Source: Bacillota bacterium (lineage in GTDB: Bacteria; Bacillota; Clostridia; Acetivibrionales; JAFADI01). From it: a DNA stretch of 62,441 nucleotides. The notes below the pieces were generated by a model. It saw only the letters and a list, made by a program, of their open reading frames with translations, was not told the DNA's origin and made no database searches. Position 1 is the first letter of the stretch, and each line of letters opens with the position of its first letter. The stretch spans positions 1 through 62,441 of the forward strand of contig JAFADI010000123.1 of assembly GCA_023424965.1 (NCBI GenBank). The letters are read 5' to 3'. Made by a program: the position numbers and the translations under genes. This document shows, one piece after another, positions 50,371-58,263 of this stretch.

Positions 50371-51165
50371 CTACGAAACAAGGACCACATCTTTTTTGAC
50401 ATAGATTCTGTAACCGATAACAGTAAAGGCTGCCAGCAGAATTATAAATGCCACCATATACCGAGGATCATAGCTGCCCTTCTCCATAATCCTCCCGTTA
50501 TCAAAATAGATATATGGAGAAAAAAAGCTGGTAAAAGCGTTGTTGGTCTTCCGTGAAAAAGCACCCAGCACATAGGCCACAAATGCAACACCGGATGCCG
50601 TGGAAAGGGGTGTTCTTATTCCCGGAAATACCGTTCCCGTAAAAGCCCCCACCGCCACAAACAAAAGCTGCATGAGGACGAAAGAAAATGCCATGAGAGA
50701 AAAGGCCCCCAGGTCGACGCCTTCCTTCACATGGATGAAGACGGCCGCAAGAGAGCCACCCCCGAAAGCGGCTCCAATGAGGATGCATGCACAGGCCGCT
50801 GCCGCCAGCTTGGAAAAATAAACCTTTGTGCGGTTATAGGGTTTGGTCATGATGTAATCCGCCGTCTTTTGCATATATTCCTTGGTAAATACACGGACCC
50901 CCAGGTGCATGCCGTTGATTGCGCCGGCAATGAGGGCGAAGGAGGTAAGAAACCCGTATACGCCAAGAGGTGTTCCAAGATATTTCATATTCACACCGAT
51001 GGAATTAAAAAATTCATTCCCTGTGAGGAAATCCGCCGGCATGGTGCTGCCGATGATAAATCCCATATAGACCGGCAGCATGACGATGATTGCGGCCGCC
51101 AGGGTTAAAGACCAGGCAAGGATATAGCCCCGCACCTGACGCAGTTCGTATTTGAAAATAGCCAT
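50371..51165 (-). CDS. ABC-2 type permease, first subunit
   Basis: A 264-residue membrane protein with six segments (GYILAWSLTLAAAIIVMLPV; LAAAACACILIGAAFGGGSL) and the same DKTSEYIFTKPYKR-like phrase as its partner (KTADYIMTKPYNRTKVYFSK), showing the two permeases arose by duplication. It starts 12 bp after the ATPase stop. Confidence 0.85.
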   Translation of the reverse strand: MAIFKYELRQVRGYILAWSLTLAAAIIVMLPVYMGFIIGSTMPADFLTGNEFFNSIGVNMKYLGTPLGVYGFLTSFALIAGAINGMHLGVRVFTKEYMQKTADYIMTKPYNRTKVYFSKLAAAACACILIGAAFGGGSLAAVFIHVKEGVDLGAFSLMAFSFVLMQLLFVAVGAFTGTVFPGIRTPLSTASGVAFVAYVLGAFSRKTNNAFTSFFSPYIYFDNGRIMEKGSYDPRYMVAFIILLAAFTVIGYRIYVKKDVVLVS

Positions 51166-51176
51166 GGTTCTCCCTC

Positions 51177-52058
51177 CTATTCGTAGTAGTGGAGGAATAT
51201 CTCCTCAAGTGTGGGTTCCTGTATAAGAACGTCGCTGACGCTTAAGCCGTTTAGCTTCTCAAGCATTTGCGCCACATTTCCGGTAAACATAAAGGACGCA
51301 CTATTGCCGCTCTGCCGGTAATCCGCAATGCCGTTATCCTCAAAGTACCCCTCTGGAACAGGCCTTTGGGCGGTGAGCTCAATCTTTTTATATCCCTTTT
51401 CCTTAAGCTCGCTGATTTTCTGGATGCCGACGATGCCGCCCTCTTTAATGATTGCCACCCGGTCACAGGTTTTTTGCACCTCGCTCAAAACATGGGATGA
51501 AAACAGGATGGTAGCCCCCCTGGCGTTTTCTTCCCTAAGGATGTCAAAAAAAGTCTGCTGCATCAGGGGATCAAGTCCGCTGGTAGGCTCGTCAAGAATG
51601 ATCAGTCCGGGAGAATGCAAAAGTGCATTCACAATTCCCACCTTCTTTTTATTCCCGAAAGACAGGTCGGCGATCTTACGTCCGGTATCAAGGTTCAGCC
51701 TGCCACACAGCTCTTCCGTCTTCTTCCGGCAGTCCTTTCCATAGAGGTCGGCAGTATACCGCAGCATCTCGGAAACCCTCATGTTTTCATAATAGCTTGT
51801 TTCCGAGGGAAGATACCCCACATCCCTTGCAATTTCATCCGCTTCCTTTATGCAATTCTTGCCGAAAATGGAGGCACTTCCCGAAGTAGGGTGGATCAGT
51901 GCCAGCAGGGTGCGGATGGTCGTGGATTTTCCCGCGCCGTTGGGCCCGATGAAGCCGAAAATTTCACCCTGTGACACCGAGAAGGTCACATTTTCGATGC
52001 CCCTGCGCTTTCCGTAATATTTCGAAAGATTATTGATTTCGATCACATTCCGACTCAT
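51177..52058 (-). CDS. ABC transporter ATPase (drug/peptide export type)
   Basis: A 293-residue ATPase: Walker A GPNGAGKSTT, signature LSFGNKKKVGIVNALL (a variant LSFGNKK), Walker B LIILDEPTSGLDP and the H-loop ILFSSHVLSE. The C-terminal 70 residues (VPEGYFEDNGIADYRQSGNS) match the NatA/CcmA-type extension. It powers the two permeases. ATG at 52058 has GAGAGGTG 6 bp upstream. It is preceded by the TetR gene by 27 bp. Confidence 0.93.
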   Translation of the reverse strand: MSRNVIEINNLSKYYGKRRGIENVTFSVSQGEIFGFIGPNGAGKSTTIRTLLALIHPTSGSASIFGKNCIKEADEIARDVGYLPSETSYYENMRVSEMLRYTADLYGKDCRKKTEELCGRLNLDTGRKIADLSFGNKKKVGIVNALLHSPGLIILDEPTSGLDPLMQQTFFDILREENARGATILFSSHVLSEVQKTCDRVAIIKEGGIVGIQKISELKEKGYKKIELTAQRPVPEGYFEDNGIADYRQSGNSASFMFTGNVAQMLEKLNGLSVSDVLIQEPTLEEIFLHYYE

Positions 52059-52085
52059 AACAATCACCTCTCACAGCTTTGTCAT

Positions 52086-52688
52086 TTATTTATAAAACAG
52101 CTTGTGCAGCAGAGCCACATACTCGTCCATCTCTTTGTTCAATCCGTCATAATGGTCTTTATACGTGTCCAGGTCGCTGCCATACTTGGCCAGGCTTTCG
52201 GAAAAGCCCTTCATCGTCCACAGCATAATGTTTTGCGCCTTTTCCACATCGATGTCCTCTTTAAACAGGGATCTGTCGGAATTTTCCAGGATTTGCTCCA
52301 GAAGCTTTTCATTGGAGCTGGGCATACCCTCCGGCAAGCCGTCCGGGAAAACCTGGTGAATGGAAAAATATGCTTTTGCCAAAAAGCCATATATCAGCGG
52401 GTACTGAAATGTCAGGTCCACCGCCAGCCTGGATACCGTCCTGACATTCTCCAGAAAATCTCTGGTATTTACTATGACTTTTTCATACTCGGTAGTAATA
52501 ATTTCGGAACAATATTTCAGCAGAAAGAAAAACAGCCCCTTTTTCGAACCGAAATAATGGAACAGCAGCCCTTTGGATATGCCCGCCTCATTGACGATCC
52601 CATCGGTATTTGCAAACCCATAGCCCTTTGAAAATTCCTTGAGGGCCGCCATAATAAGACGCTCCCTCTTTTCCGCCTCCATGGTCAT
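52086..52688 (-). CDS. TetR-family repressor of the ABC exporter
   Basis: About 200 residues. N-terminal HTH (EAEKRERLIMAALKEFSKGY, then GIVNEAGISKGLLFHYFGSK) and a helical ligand-binding part. The start is uncertain. The frame opens at ATG 52778 inside an operator; ATG 52688 (MTMEAEKRE) has GAAGGA 10 bp before it and fits the usual TetR beginning. A strong GGAGGTG at 52758-52764 serves neither: in another frame it would drive TTG-initiated 9-codon leader LYRQEEQGC. It lies first in the operon with the ATPase and permeases and probably represses it through the two palindromes upstream. Confidence 0.8.
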   Translation of the reverse strand: MTMEAEKRERLIMAALKEFSKGYGFANTDGIVNEAGISKGLLFHYFGSKKGLFFFLLKYCSEIITTEYEKVIVNTRDFLENVRTVSRLAVDLTFQYPLIYGFLAKAYFSIHQVFPDGLPEGMPSSNEKLLEQILENSDRSLFKEDIDVEKAQNIMLWTMKGFSESLAKYGSDLDTYKDHYDGLNKEMDEYVALLHKLFYK

Positions 52689-52774
52689 GATCTTATGATC
52701 CTTCAGTTCATATTGGCAGATAAATTCAGCATCCTTGTTCTTCCTGGCGATACAAATCACCTCCAAATCCAGCG

Positions 52775-52796
52775 CCATTGACTTTCAAGTCAATGG
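52775..52796. promoter_or_regulatory. TetR operator 1
   Basis: CCATTGACTT and AAGTCAATGG form a perfect 10-bp inverted repeat with a 2-bp centre, located downstream of the -10 so that a bound repressor would block elongation or initiation. It shares TTGACTT/AAGTCAA with operator 2. Confidence 0.75.
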
Positions 52797-52805
52797 CACA
52801 TTCAC

Positions 52806-52834
52806 AGTATAGCACCCGTTGACTCACAAGTCAA
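52806..52834 (-). promoter_or_regulatory. sigma-A promoter of the TetR-ABC operon
   Basis: Minus strand TTGACT, 17 bp, TATACT. A strong promoter with its -35 inside operator 2. Confidence 0.82.
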
Positions 52835-52835
52835 C
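52818..52835. promoter_or_regulatory. TetR operator 2
   Basis: GTTGACT and AGTCAAC form a 7-bp inverted repeat around CACA, overlapping the -35. Together with operator 1 it makes a double operator. Confidence 0.72.
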
Positions 52836-52855
52836 AGATGTTTTTCTTCATGCAA

Positions 52856-52891
52856 AAAGCACCTGCCGGTTTAGCTCTCAACAGGTGCTTT
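52856..52891 (-). terminator. terminator after the flavodoxin-type genes
   Basis: AAAGCACCTG pairs with CAGGTGCTTT across a 16-bp loop, followed by a T-run on the minus strand. It ends the two-gene oxidoreductase operon. Confidence 0.8.
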
Positions 52892-53000
52892 CTGTACATA
52901 TTCATACCCACAAGTCCGCTTATCCTTTGGTATGACAGCCAGTACTGTGCTGCAGGTCATACCAGGAATTGCCTTGAATTGAAAAGGAAACCGGGCCTGT

Positions 53001-53690
53001 TTATTCTCCTGTCAGGGGCCTGGCATACAGCGCTTTTCTTTTCACCTTGCTTTTCCCCGCCACTTCTATCCAGTGCCGGTCCCCTGCGAACATAAACAAA
53101 AATTTGGGTATGGCGGGATTGGTAAAAATATTTTTTTCCACCGTCATAGGACTTTTTTCAATGTCCTCCTTCAGCCGCAATAGGGCCTTATAGACCTTCA
53201 ACTTGATTTTACTGTGGATTGGAATATTCTTCTGGGTCTCCCGCATAAATTCTCCCGCTCCGATGCCAATGCCAAACCTCCAGTTAAGGCCGGCTGATGC
53301 GGCAAAATGCTGCATGATGCGCATTGCATTTATATTCTGGCGGCCTTCGATGAAACCGCAATTGATGATGGCATAGACATCCGGAGCTTTTTTCCCATTC
53401 CGCATCCCCTGTTTTTCATTTATCCAGTAGTCCTCAAAGCAGTACAGAAAGTCCAGCAGGCTGGATGGAATGCTGTCAATATACAGCGGAAAAACAAATA
53501 CGATGCTGTCGGCAGTTGTCAGCTTCTCAAAGTCCCCTTTCCGTACGTCCGCCTTTATGTCGCTTGCAAGGCATACCTCCGTCACTTCCGTCCTGTTCTT
53601 ATCCAGTTGCCTGCAAACCTCACTTATAAAACACTGGGATGCACTGTTCTTCCCCCTTGGACTACCGTTGACGAAGAATACTTTTTTCAT
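53001..53690 (-). CDS. NADPH-dependent FMN-reductase-type flavoprotein
   Basis: A 229-residue flavodoxin-fold protein: VFFVNGSPRGKNSASQCFIS is the phosphate-binding loop of FMN, TTADSIVFVFPLYIDSIPSS the second FMN loop, and a C-terminal basic tail (VEVAGKSKVKRKALYARPL-type segment) is present. It transfers electrons from NAD(P)H via FMN; no specific substrate is seen. It overlaps the upstream gene by 29 bp. Confidence 0.82.
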   Translation of the reverse strand: MKKVFFVNGSPRGKNSASQCFISEVCRQLDKNRTEVTEVCLASDIKADVRKGDFEKLTTADSIVFVFPLYIDSIPSSLLDFLYCFEDYWINEKQGMRNGKKAPDVYAIINCGFIEGRQNINAMRIMQHFAASAGLNWRFGIGIGAGEFMRETQKNIPIHSKIKLKVYKALLRLKEDIEKSPMTVEKNIFTNPAIPKFLFMFAGDRHWIEVAGKSKVKRKALYARPLTGE

Positions 53691-54264
53691 TCATCTCCCC
53701 TCCCTTTTCCTTTAAATATGAATTGACCGCTTCCAGTACTCCGGGTATATCCGCTTCCCTCCTGCAAATATAGGTTCTGGCCTCTTCCGTCTGAAAATTC
53801 ACCGCATTTGCGTCGTTGAGGGATTTGAAGGTCTCCGCCTCAAAATCGCTTATGTTTTCTCCGTATCCCACAATGACCAGCCTGGGATACCGGCTGTACC
53901 GGGGGGCATGGTGCATTTCCCCGTCTATTTTAACGAAAAAAGGGAGTACCACCGGAATAGTCCTGTCCCATACCCGTTTTATGGTCCTGCTGTAACAGCC
54001 GTATTTTACCGGTGACAGAATCACGGCCACATCGCTGTCCATAAATTCCCTGTTCAGTTCCCTTCCCAAATCCTTGAATACGCAGAGCCCCGGGGTTTTT
54101 ACCCAGCAGGTGAAGCAGCCTATACAAAATCTTAAGTCCTCATCTCCCAATTCGTAAAAGCTGTACGCATCCCCGGCCTTCTCCGGCAGGGCTCTCATTC
54201 CCTCTTTTATAGCCTTCCCTAGAAGGCTTTTATCCTCTTTGTCACTGATTACCAGAATCCGCAT
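53662..54264 (-). CDS. flavodoxin-family oxidoreductase with CxxCxxC motif
   Basis: A 200-residue protein: MRILVISDKEDKSLLGKAIK forms the flavodoxin start, and the segment FCIGCFTCWVKTPGLCVFKD carries four Cys typical of multimeric flavodoxins or Fe-S flavoproteins. PVKYGCYSRTIKRVWDRTIP closes the FMN pocket. ATG at 54264 has GGAGG 5 bp before it and is preferred to 54306. First of two genes under the divergent TetR promoter; probably involved in stress-linked redox reactions. Confidence 0.82.
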   Translation of the reverse strand: MRILVISDKEDKSLLGKAIKEGMRALPEKAGDAYSFYELGDEDLRFCIGCFTCWVKTPGLCVFKDLGRELNREFMDSDVAVILSPVKYGCYSRTIKRVWDRTIPVVLPFFVKIDGEMHHAPRYSRYPRLVIVGYGENISDFEAETFKSLNDANAVNFQTEEARTYICRREADIPGVLEAVNSYLKEKGGEMNEKSILRQR

Positions 54265-54279
54265 AACATCCTCCGCAAT

Positions 54280-54294
54280 GTTTACATTGTAAAC
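54280..54294. promoter_or_regulatory. operator O1 in the TetR/flavodoxin gap
   Basis: GTTTACATTGTAAAC has 7-bp arms around a single central base. It lies between the minus-strand -10 and the flavodoxin gene start. Confidence 0.7.
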
Positions 54295-54305
54295 TTTATA
54301 CGTCA

Positions 54306-54334
54306 ATTATAATGCACTATGTTTACAGTGTCAA
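54306..54334 (-). promoter_or_regulatory. sigma-A promoter for the flavodoxin-type genes
   Basis: Minus strand TTGACA, 17 bp, TATAAT, a full-consensus promoter whose -35 lies in operator O2. Confidence 0.85.
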
Positions 54335-54336
54335 CA
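54320..54336. promoter_or_regulatory. operator O2 shared by the two divergent promoters
   Basis: TGTTTACA and TGTCAACA form an almost perfect inverted repeat with one mismatch. Both -35 boxes lie in it, so one bound regulator would silence both directions. Confidence 0.7.
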
Positions 54337-54350
54337 TGGTATGCTATAAT
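54322..54350 (+). promoter_or_regulatory. sigma-A promoter for the TetR gene at 54388
   Basis: TTTACA (54322-54327), 17 bp, TATAAT (54345-54350), overlapping the minus-strand promoter head to head. Confidence 0.8.
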
Positions 54351-54387
54351 TTATTTGTTAATTTGAAAAATATTGAGGATGGTATCG

Positions 54388-54996
54388 ATGGCAAAAGAAA
54401 AATATCACCATGGAACATTAAAGCAGGAAATGATTGAAAAAGGCCTGCAGCTTTTGAACAGAAAGGGGTACGAGGGCTTCTCCCTCAGAAAAGTCGCCGT
54501 ACTGTGCAATGTAAGCCATGCTGCCCCCTACAAGCACTTTAAAAGCAAGGAAGAGCTGATTTCCGCAATTACTCTTCAGGTTACAGACAGCTTCAGGAAT
54601 TCTCTCCAGGAGGCCGTGGATAGACATTCCCGGGATCCCAGGATCCAGATCCTTGAGCTTGGCAAGCAGTATGTGAGATTTATGGTTGAAAATCCCGAGC
54701 ATTTGAAATTCCTGTTTTTAAGCAAAAATACCCAGCCTGTGTTCATCAGGGAAGGTAAGTTCTACCCCCCTGAACACAGTCCTTTTTGTGTCTTTAAAAA
54801 AAGCGCCGAGGATTATCTTGTTTCCGCGGGGATAAACCCCGGGGAATGGGCCGGCGATATTCTTACCATGTGGAGCGTCGTCCACGGCTTCTCCGTACTC
54901 ATTGTCAACAACAACATCAGGTATGAGGGGGATTATCTGGACCTTCTAAACGGCATGCTGGCGGATTTGCTGGCATCGCAGGGCAAGCGTTCCTGA
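54388..54996 (+). CDS. TetR-family regulator
   Basis: A 202-residue regulator: MAKEKYHHGTLKQEMIEKGL, then FSLRKVAVLCNVSHAAPYKH is the HTH, followed by a helical ligand-binding domain of the WHG/TetR_C_33-like type (FLFLSKNTQPVFIREGKF; VVHGFSVLIVNNN). ATG at 54388 has GAGGATGG upstream and is preferred to 54373. It is divergent from two flavodoxin-type genes and its promoter shares operator O2 with theirs, so it probably represses itself and them until a redox-active compound binds. Confidence 0.85.
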   Translation: MAKEKYHHGTLKQEMIEKGLQLLNRKGYEGFSLRKVAVLCNVSHAAPYKHFKSKEELISAITLQVTDSFRNSLQEAVDRHSRDPRIQILELGKQYVRFMVENPEHLKFLFLSKNTQPVFIREGKFYPPEHSPFCVFKKSAEDYLVSAGINPGEWAGDILTMWSVVHGFSVLIVNNNIRYEGDYLDLLNGMLADLLASQGKRS

Positions 54997-55036
54997 GGCT
55001 CCTATCGTAACAGCCTTTACTCCCTGGCATCCCCTC

Positions 55037-58000
55037 TTATGTCATGTCACCCAATGCCCTGTCATTTTTCGATTTTGCTGTGGCTTTGAATTTTACATGC
55101 TCATCCAATCCATATCCGATCAAATCATAGCTCTCTGCCGCAGGCTGTCCGAATTTGGGAGCTTTGCGCCACATTTGGGGCCATGCCGTCCTGCGTGGCA
55201 GGTCGGGATCATGGTGGGGCCCCAGCAAATTCTTCAAGCTCCCGCAAAGGCGGAAGGTGACCTGGTTTATTCCCTGCTGCAAATAGGACGTCAGCTCCAC
55301 CTCTTTCCTTCCATCAATGTCAAGGAGGCGGACCCGCTTCCCGTTCACATGCAAAGTGCAGGCTGTCGCTTCATACTGGGGCAGCTCCGCGGTAACCCGC
55401 CCTGTGGACCCGGAAATATCCAGTTGATAGGTATACAGGAATGCGCCCGGATAGAAGGGATGGCCCTGTCCGATCCACGTTCCTAAAGTAGGAACCCTTG
55501 CAGCTCCCAGCGTCCATTCGCCCTTCACTGTGTCAACCGAGAAATCACCTCTTAGATAAGCAGCCTCCACTTCCAGGAAAATGTTAAAGTCTCCGGCAGT
55601 GATGGTAATGGTATTTCTTCCCTTTTTCACATAGGAACGGATATCCGCCACCCCATTGTGATGGTCCAGCCAGTGTATCCCCTCGGACCACTGTACCGGC
55701 TGGCCGTTAACCTTCAGCGAATAGAATTCCGCCCTCTCCACGATTAATTGAAGGGGCCCTTCCCCCAGGTCCTCTCCGGCTTTGAAATTGTAGGACACGG
55801 AGAAACCGCTGTTGGCTCCGAAATGGTTCCTGTCCAGCAAACGCCTTTTAAACTGGACGGCATTGTCCCAGGGGTTGGATTTGAAGCCTCTAAGCTGGAA
55901 CAGCAGCTTGCCGGCTTCAATGGTATTGATATCCCGGTAGGTCTTTCCATCCACTTCCAGGTCGCAGTAATCCATGGTAAGGACGTTCATATCCTCACGG
56001 CTTACGGAAAAATCCGAAAATTTCAATTCAGCAAACTGCTCCTCCAGGCTTTCCATCTCTCCACTGATTTCAGCATGGGGGAGCTCCCATTGATCCACCA
56101 GCAGCAGCAGAGATTCATTGCGCTTCAGACTGACAGGAATTTCAATACTGTCCTGTGCCCCGCTGTATTTTACAGCCTCCTGTGCTCCTGTCCAGAGGTT
56201 CCACTTTTCAGCATGCCCCCCTTTCAGCTCCAGCATCGAATTAAATTCTCCCAGGCTGTGGTTCACAAAGAAATAGACTGTTTTCCCGCTTTCCAGCTCT
56301 CTGCGCATATGGGCCAGGCCTGTGGGAAAAGGTACCGAACTTCTGATATGGGGAGTTATGTGCCGCTTCAACAGATCGTTTACTTCCGGCAAATCCTTGG
56401 CGGTTTTCCAGCCGGAATTGTTCAATAACTCTACGTACTTTTCCTCCGCAAGCTCTCCATCAATATAGGGTCCCGGTATCCCAAGGGAAACCGCCGTGCC
56501 TCCTGCGGAGAAATATTTGTCCATCAGCTTTACCGTGGAGCTTCTCAGGTTCTTCATGTCTCCCGAGACAAGGATGACGTCATAAGTTTGGTTTGCAACC
56601 GCCATGCGTCCTTCCCGGACGGAAGCATGCCTTTCAAGAATATATTCGTCCCCCAGGTCAAAGTCCCACTGCTGGTCTGTCAGATATTGCAGCAATTGCA
56701 AATAGGATTGCATATCCGGGCTAACGGGAGGCTTTCCCCACATCAAATCCGCATCCTCCTCCTCCGGTGCCACCATATAGCCCGTTGTTGTGGGATGCAG
56801 CACCAAAATGCGCCGGGCAGCCTTCCCCTGTGTGAGGATGGTGGATGCCCTGGCCACATATTCGTTAAGCTCCGTATAGTCATCCCACCAGGGTTCCCTC
56901 CAGTCAAAGGATTGCGGATGGTCCCTCTTTCTGGCTCCCGCCACCGTACCGTAAGTAAGATGCTGGTTGATGAAATTGATGCCGTGTACCAGAAGCCAAT
57001 CCCCTATCCGCTTATAGTCTTCCAGGGTAGAATCCCAGCCGCCTGCGCCGTAGGTTTCGCAAAGGGTGCGTTCCTTGCCCAGCTGGTTTGCCACGCTGTT
57101 TATTTCCAGGATGGTTACCAGCAGCAAATCTGTCGGTGCATTCCGCAGTATATTGGACAGCAGCATGTCGATGGCCGGCCATTGATGGTATTCATAATTT
57201 GCCATCATGGCCGGTGATACTGCCATGCTTGTAGCCAGGGGCCAAAAATTCTCAAGATAATGTCCCGTCCAGGCAATTCCGTGCTCATGGCACCACCGGG
57301 AGATGGGCTCAATGGCATTTCTCGTCCAGAGCTCCCTTATGAGGGAGAAATAGTCATAGCGAACCTTTTCAGGCTTTTTCACAAACCACCGGCATTGAAT
57401 ATTTTTAAAAATGGCAGGGAGATGTTCAAGGAGGCTGTATCCGAAACGCTCCTGGAACTGCGCCGCAAGCCAGTAGCTAAAGGGAATGTTGTCCTTTTTA
57501 CCCATGTTGTATATTCTGCTGCCGGTTATTGCGGGTTCATCGGTAAATATTGCGGGCAGGTCTTTGCCGAAATCCTGCCCAAACCTTTTATAATAAGCTT
57601 CATAGGTTGAATCCAAAAAGGCTTTGGTCACTTCGGGCCTCAAGACGTCTACATTGGCAAAATCCCCCAGCCAGGCCATCGTTTGAGGTTCCTGGAATTC
57701 CAATATCATAAACCGGCTTCCGAATTCGGACCATTGCTCCATGGGGACATAGGTCAAATCATGTGTCAGACCTGTGACCTCTTGACTTTCTTCTTCCACA
57801 TGGCAGGCATACGCTTTAAGGAATTTTACATCTACGGTCCAATCCTTGTCTGAAGCGCCCTCACGCTTTAGGTCTGACAGACTTTTGATTTTATAGGTCG
57901 CCGAGGTGGACAGGCAATCCGGAAGCTGCGAAGGTACGTGGCCTCCGGCGAATCCGGAGGGATAGGAGTTCTCGTCATATATATACAGCTTCATGCCAAG

Positions 58001-58249
58001 GCTCTTTGCAGTTTGTAAAGCATAGCCCCATTTCTGAAACCATTCCTCGGACAGGTATTCCGTTACCAGACCCGGGCGGGGATGGACAAAAGCTCCCCCG
58101 AACCCGTGGTTTTTCAATTCAAGGAGCTGAAAGTCAATCTGCTCTTCCGCAATAAGATCATTCCAGACCCATAACGGAGCCGTCCGGTTGATGGCAGGAG
58201 GATCTTTAAACCAGCCTTTTAGTTGTTCAAATTCGTCTATATTTTTCAT
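55037..58249 (-). CDS. GH106-like alpha-L-rhamnosidase or related glycosyl hydrolase
   Basis: About 1070 residues without a signal peptide. The N-terminal (beta/alpha)8 part begins WFKDPPAINRTAPLWVWNDL and continues ELKNHGFGGAFVHPRPGLVT; the C-terminal half holds beta-sandwich sugar-binding domains (LIVERAEFYSLKVNGQPVQW; FHLDHHNG-like turn). This fits the GH106 rhamnosidase-type family in size and layout, but the catalytic Glu pair cannot be assigned here. ATG 58249 has GGAGG 6 bp before it; the long frame upstream overlaps GH78 and is rejected. Twelve to fifteen bp downstream of the GH78 gene, it is co-transcribed with it. Confidence 0.75.
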   Translation of the reverse strand: MKNIDEFEQLKGWFKDPPAINRTAPLWVWNDLIAEEQIDFQLLELKNHGFGGAFVHPRPGLVTEYLSEEWFQKWGYALQTAKSLGMKLYIYDENSYPSGFAGGHVPSQLPDCLSTSATYKIKSLSDLKREGASDKDWTVDVKFLKAYACHVEEESQEVTGLTHDLTYVPMEQWSEFGSRFMILEFQEPQTMAWLGDFANVDVLRPEVTKAFLDSTYEAYYKRFGQDFGKDLPAIFTDEPAITGSRIYNMGKKDNIPFSYWLAAQFQERFGYSLLEHLPAIFKNIQCRWFVKKPEKVRYDYFSLIRELWTRNAIEPISRWCHEHGIAWTGHYLENFWPLATSMAVSPAMMANYEYHQWPAIDMLLSNILRNAPTDLLLVTILEINSVANQLGKERTLCETYGAGGWDSTLEDYKRIGDWLLVHGINFINQHLTYGTVAGARKRDHPQSFDWREPWWDDYTELNEYVARASTILTQGKAARRILVLHPTTTGYMVAPEEEDADLMWGKPPVSPDMQSYLQLLQYLTDQQWDFDLGDEYILERHASVREGRMAVANQTYDVILVSGDMKNLRSSTVKLMDKYFSAGGTAVSLGIPGPYIDGELAEEKYVELLNNSGWKTAKDLPEVNDLLKRHITPHIRSSVPFPTGLAHMRRELESGKTVYFFVNHSLGEFNSMLELKGGHAEKWNLWTGAQEAVKYSGAQDSIEIPVSLKRNESLLLLVDQWELPHAEISGEMESLEEQFAELKFSDFSVSREDMNVLTMDYCDLEVDGKTYRDINTIEAGKLLFQLRGFKSNPWDNAVQFKRRLLDRNHFGANSGFSVSYNFKAGEDLGEGPLQLIVERAEFYSLKVNGQPVQWSEGIHWLDHHNGVADIRSYVKKGRNTITITAGDFNIFLEVEAAYLRGDFSVDTVKGEWTLGAARVPTLGTWIGQGHPFYPGAFLYTYQLDISGSTGRVTAELPQYEATACTLHVNGKRVRLLDIDGRKEVELTSYLQQGINQVTFRLCGSLKNLLGPHHDPDLPRRTAWPQMWRKAPKFGQPAAESYDLIGYGLDEHVKFKATAKSKNDRALGDMT

Positions 58250-58263
58250 CATAAGCCTCCTCT

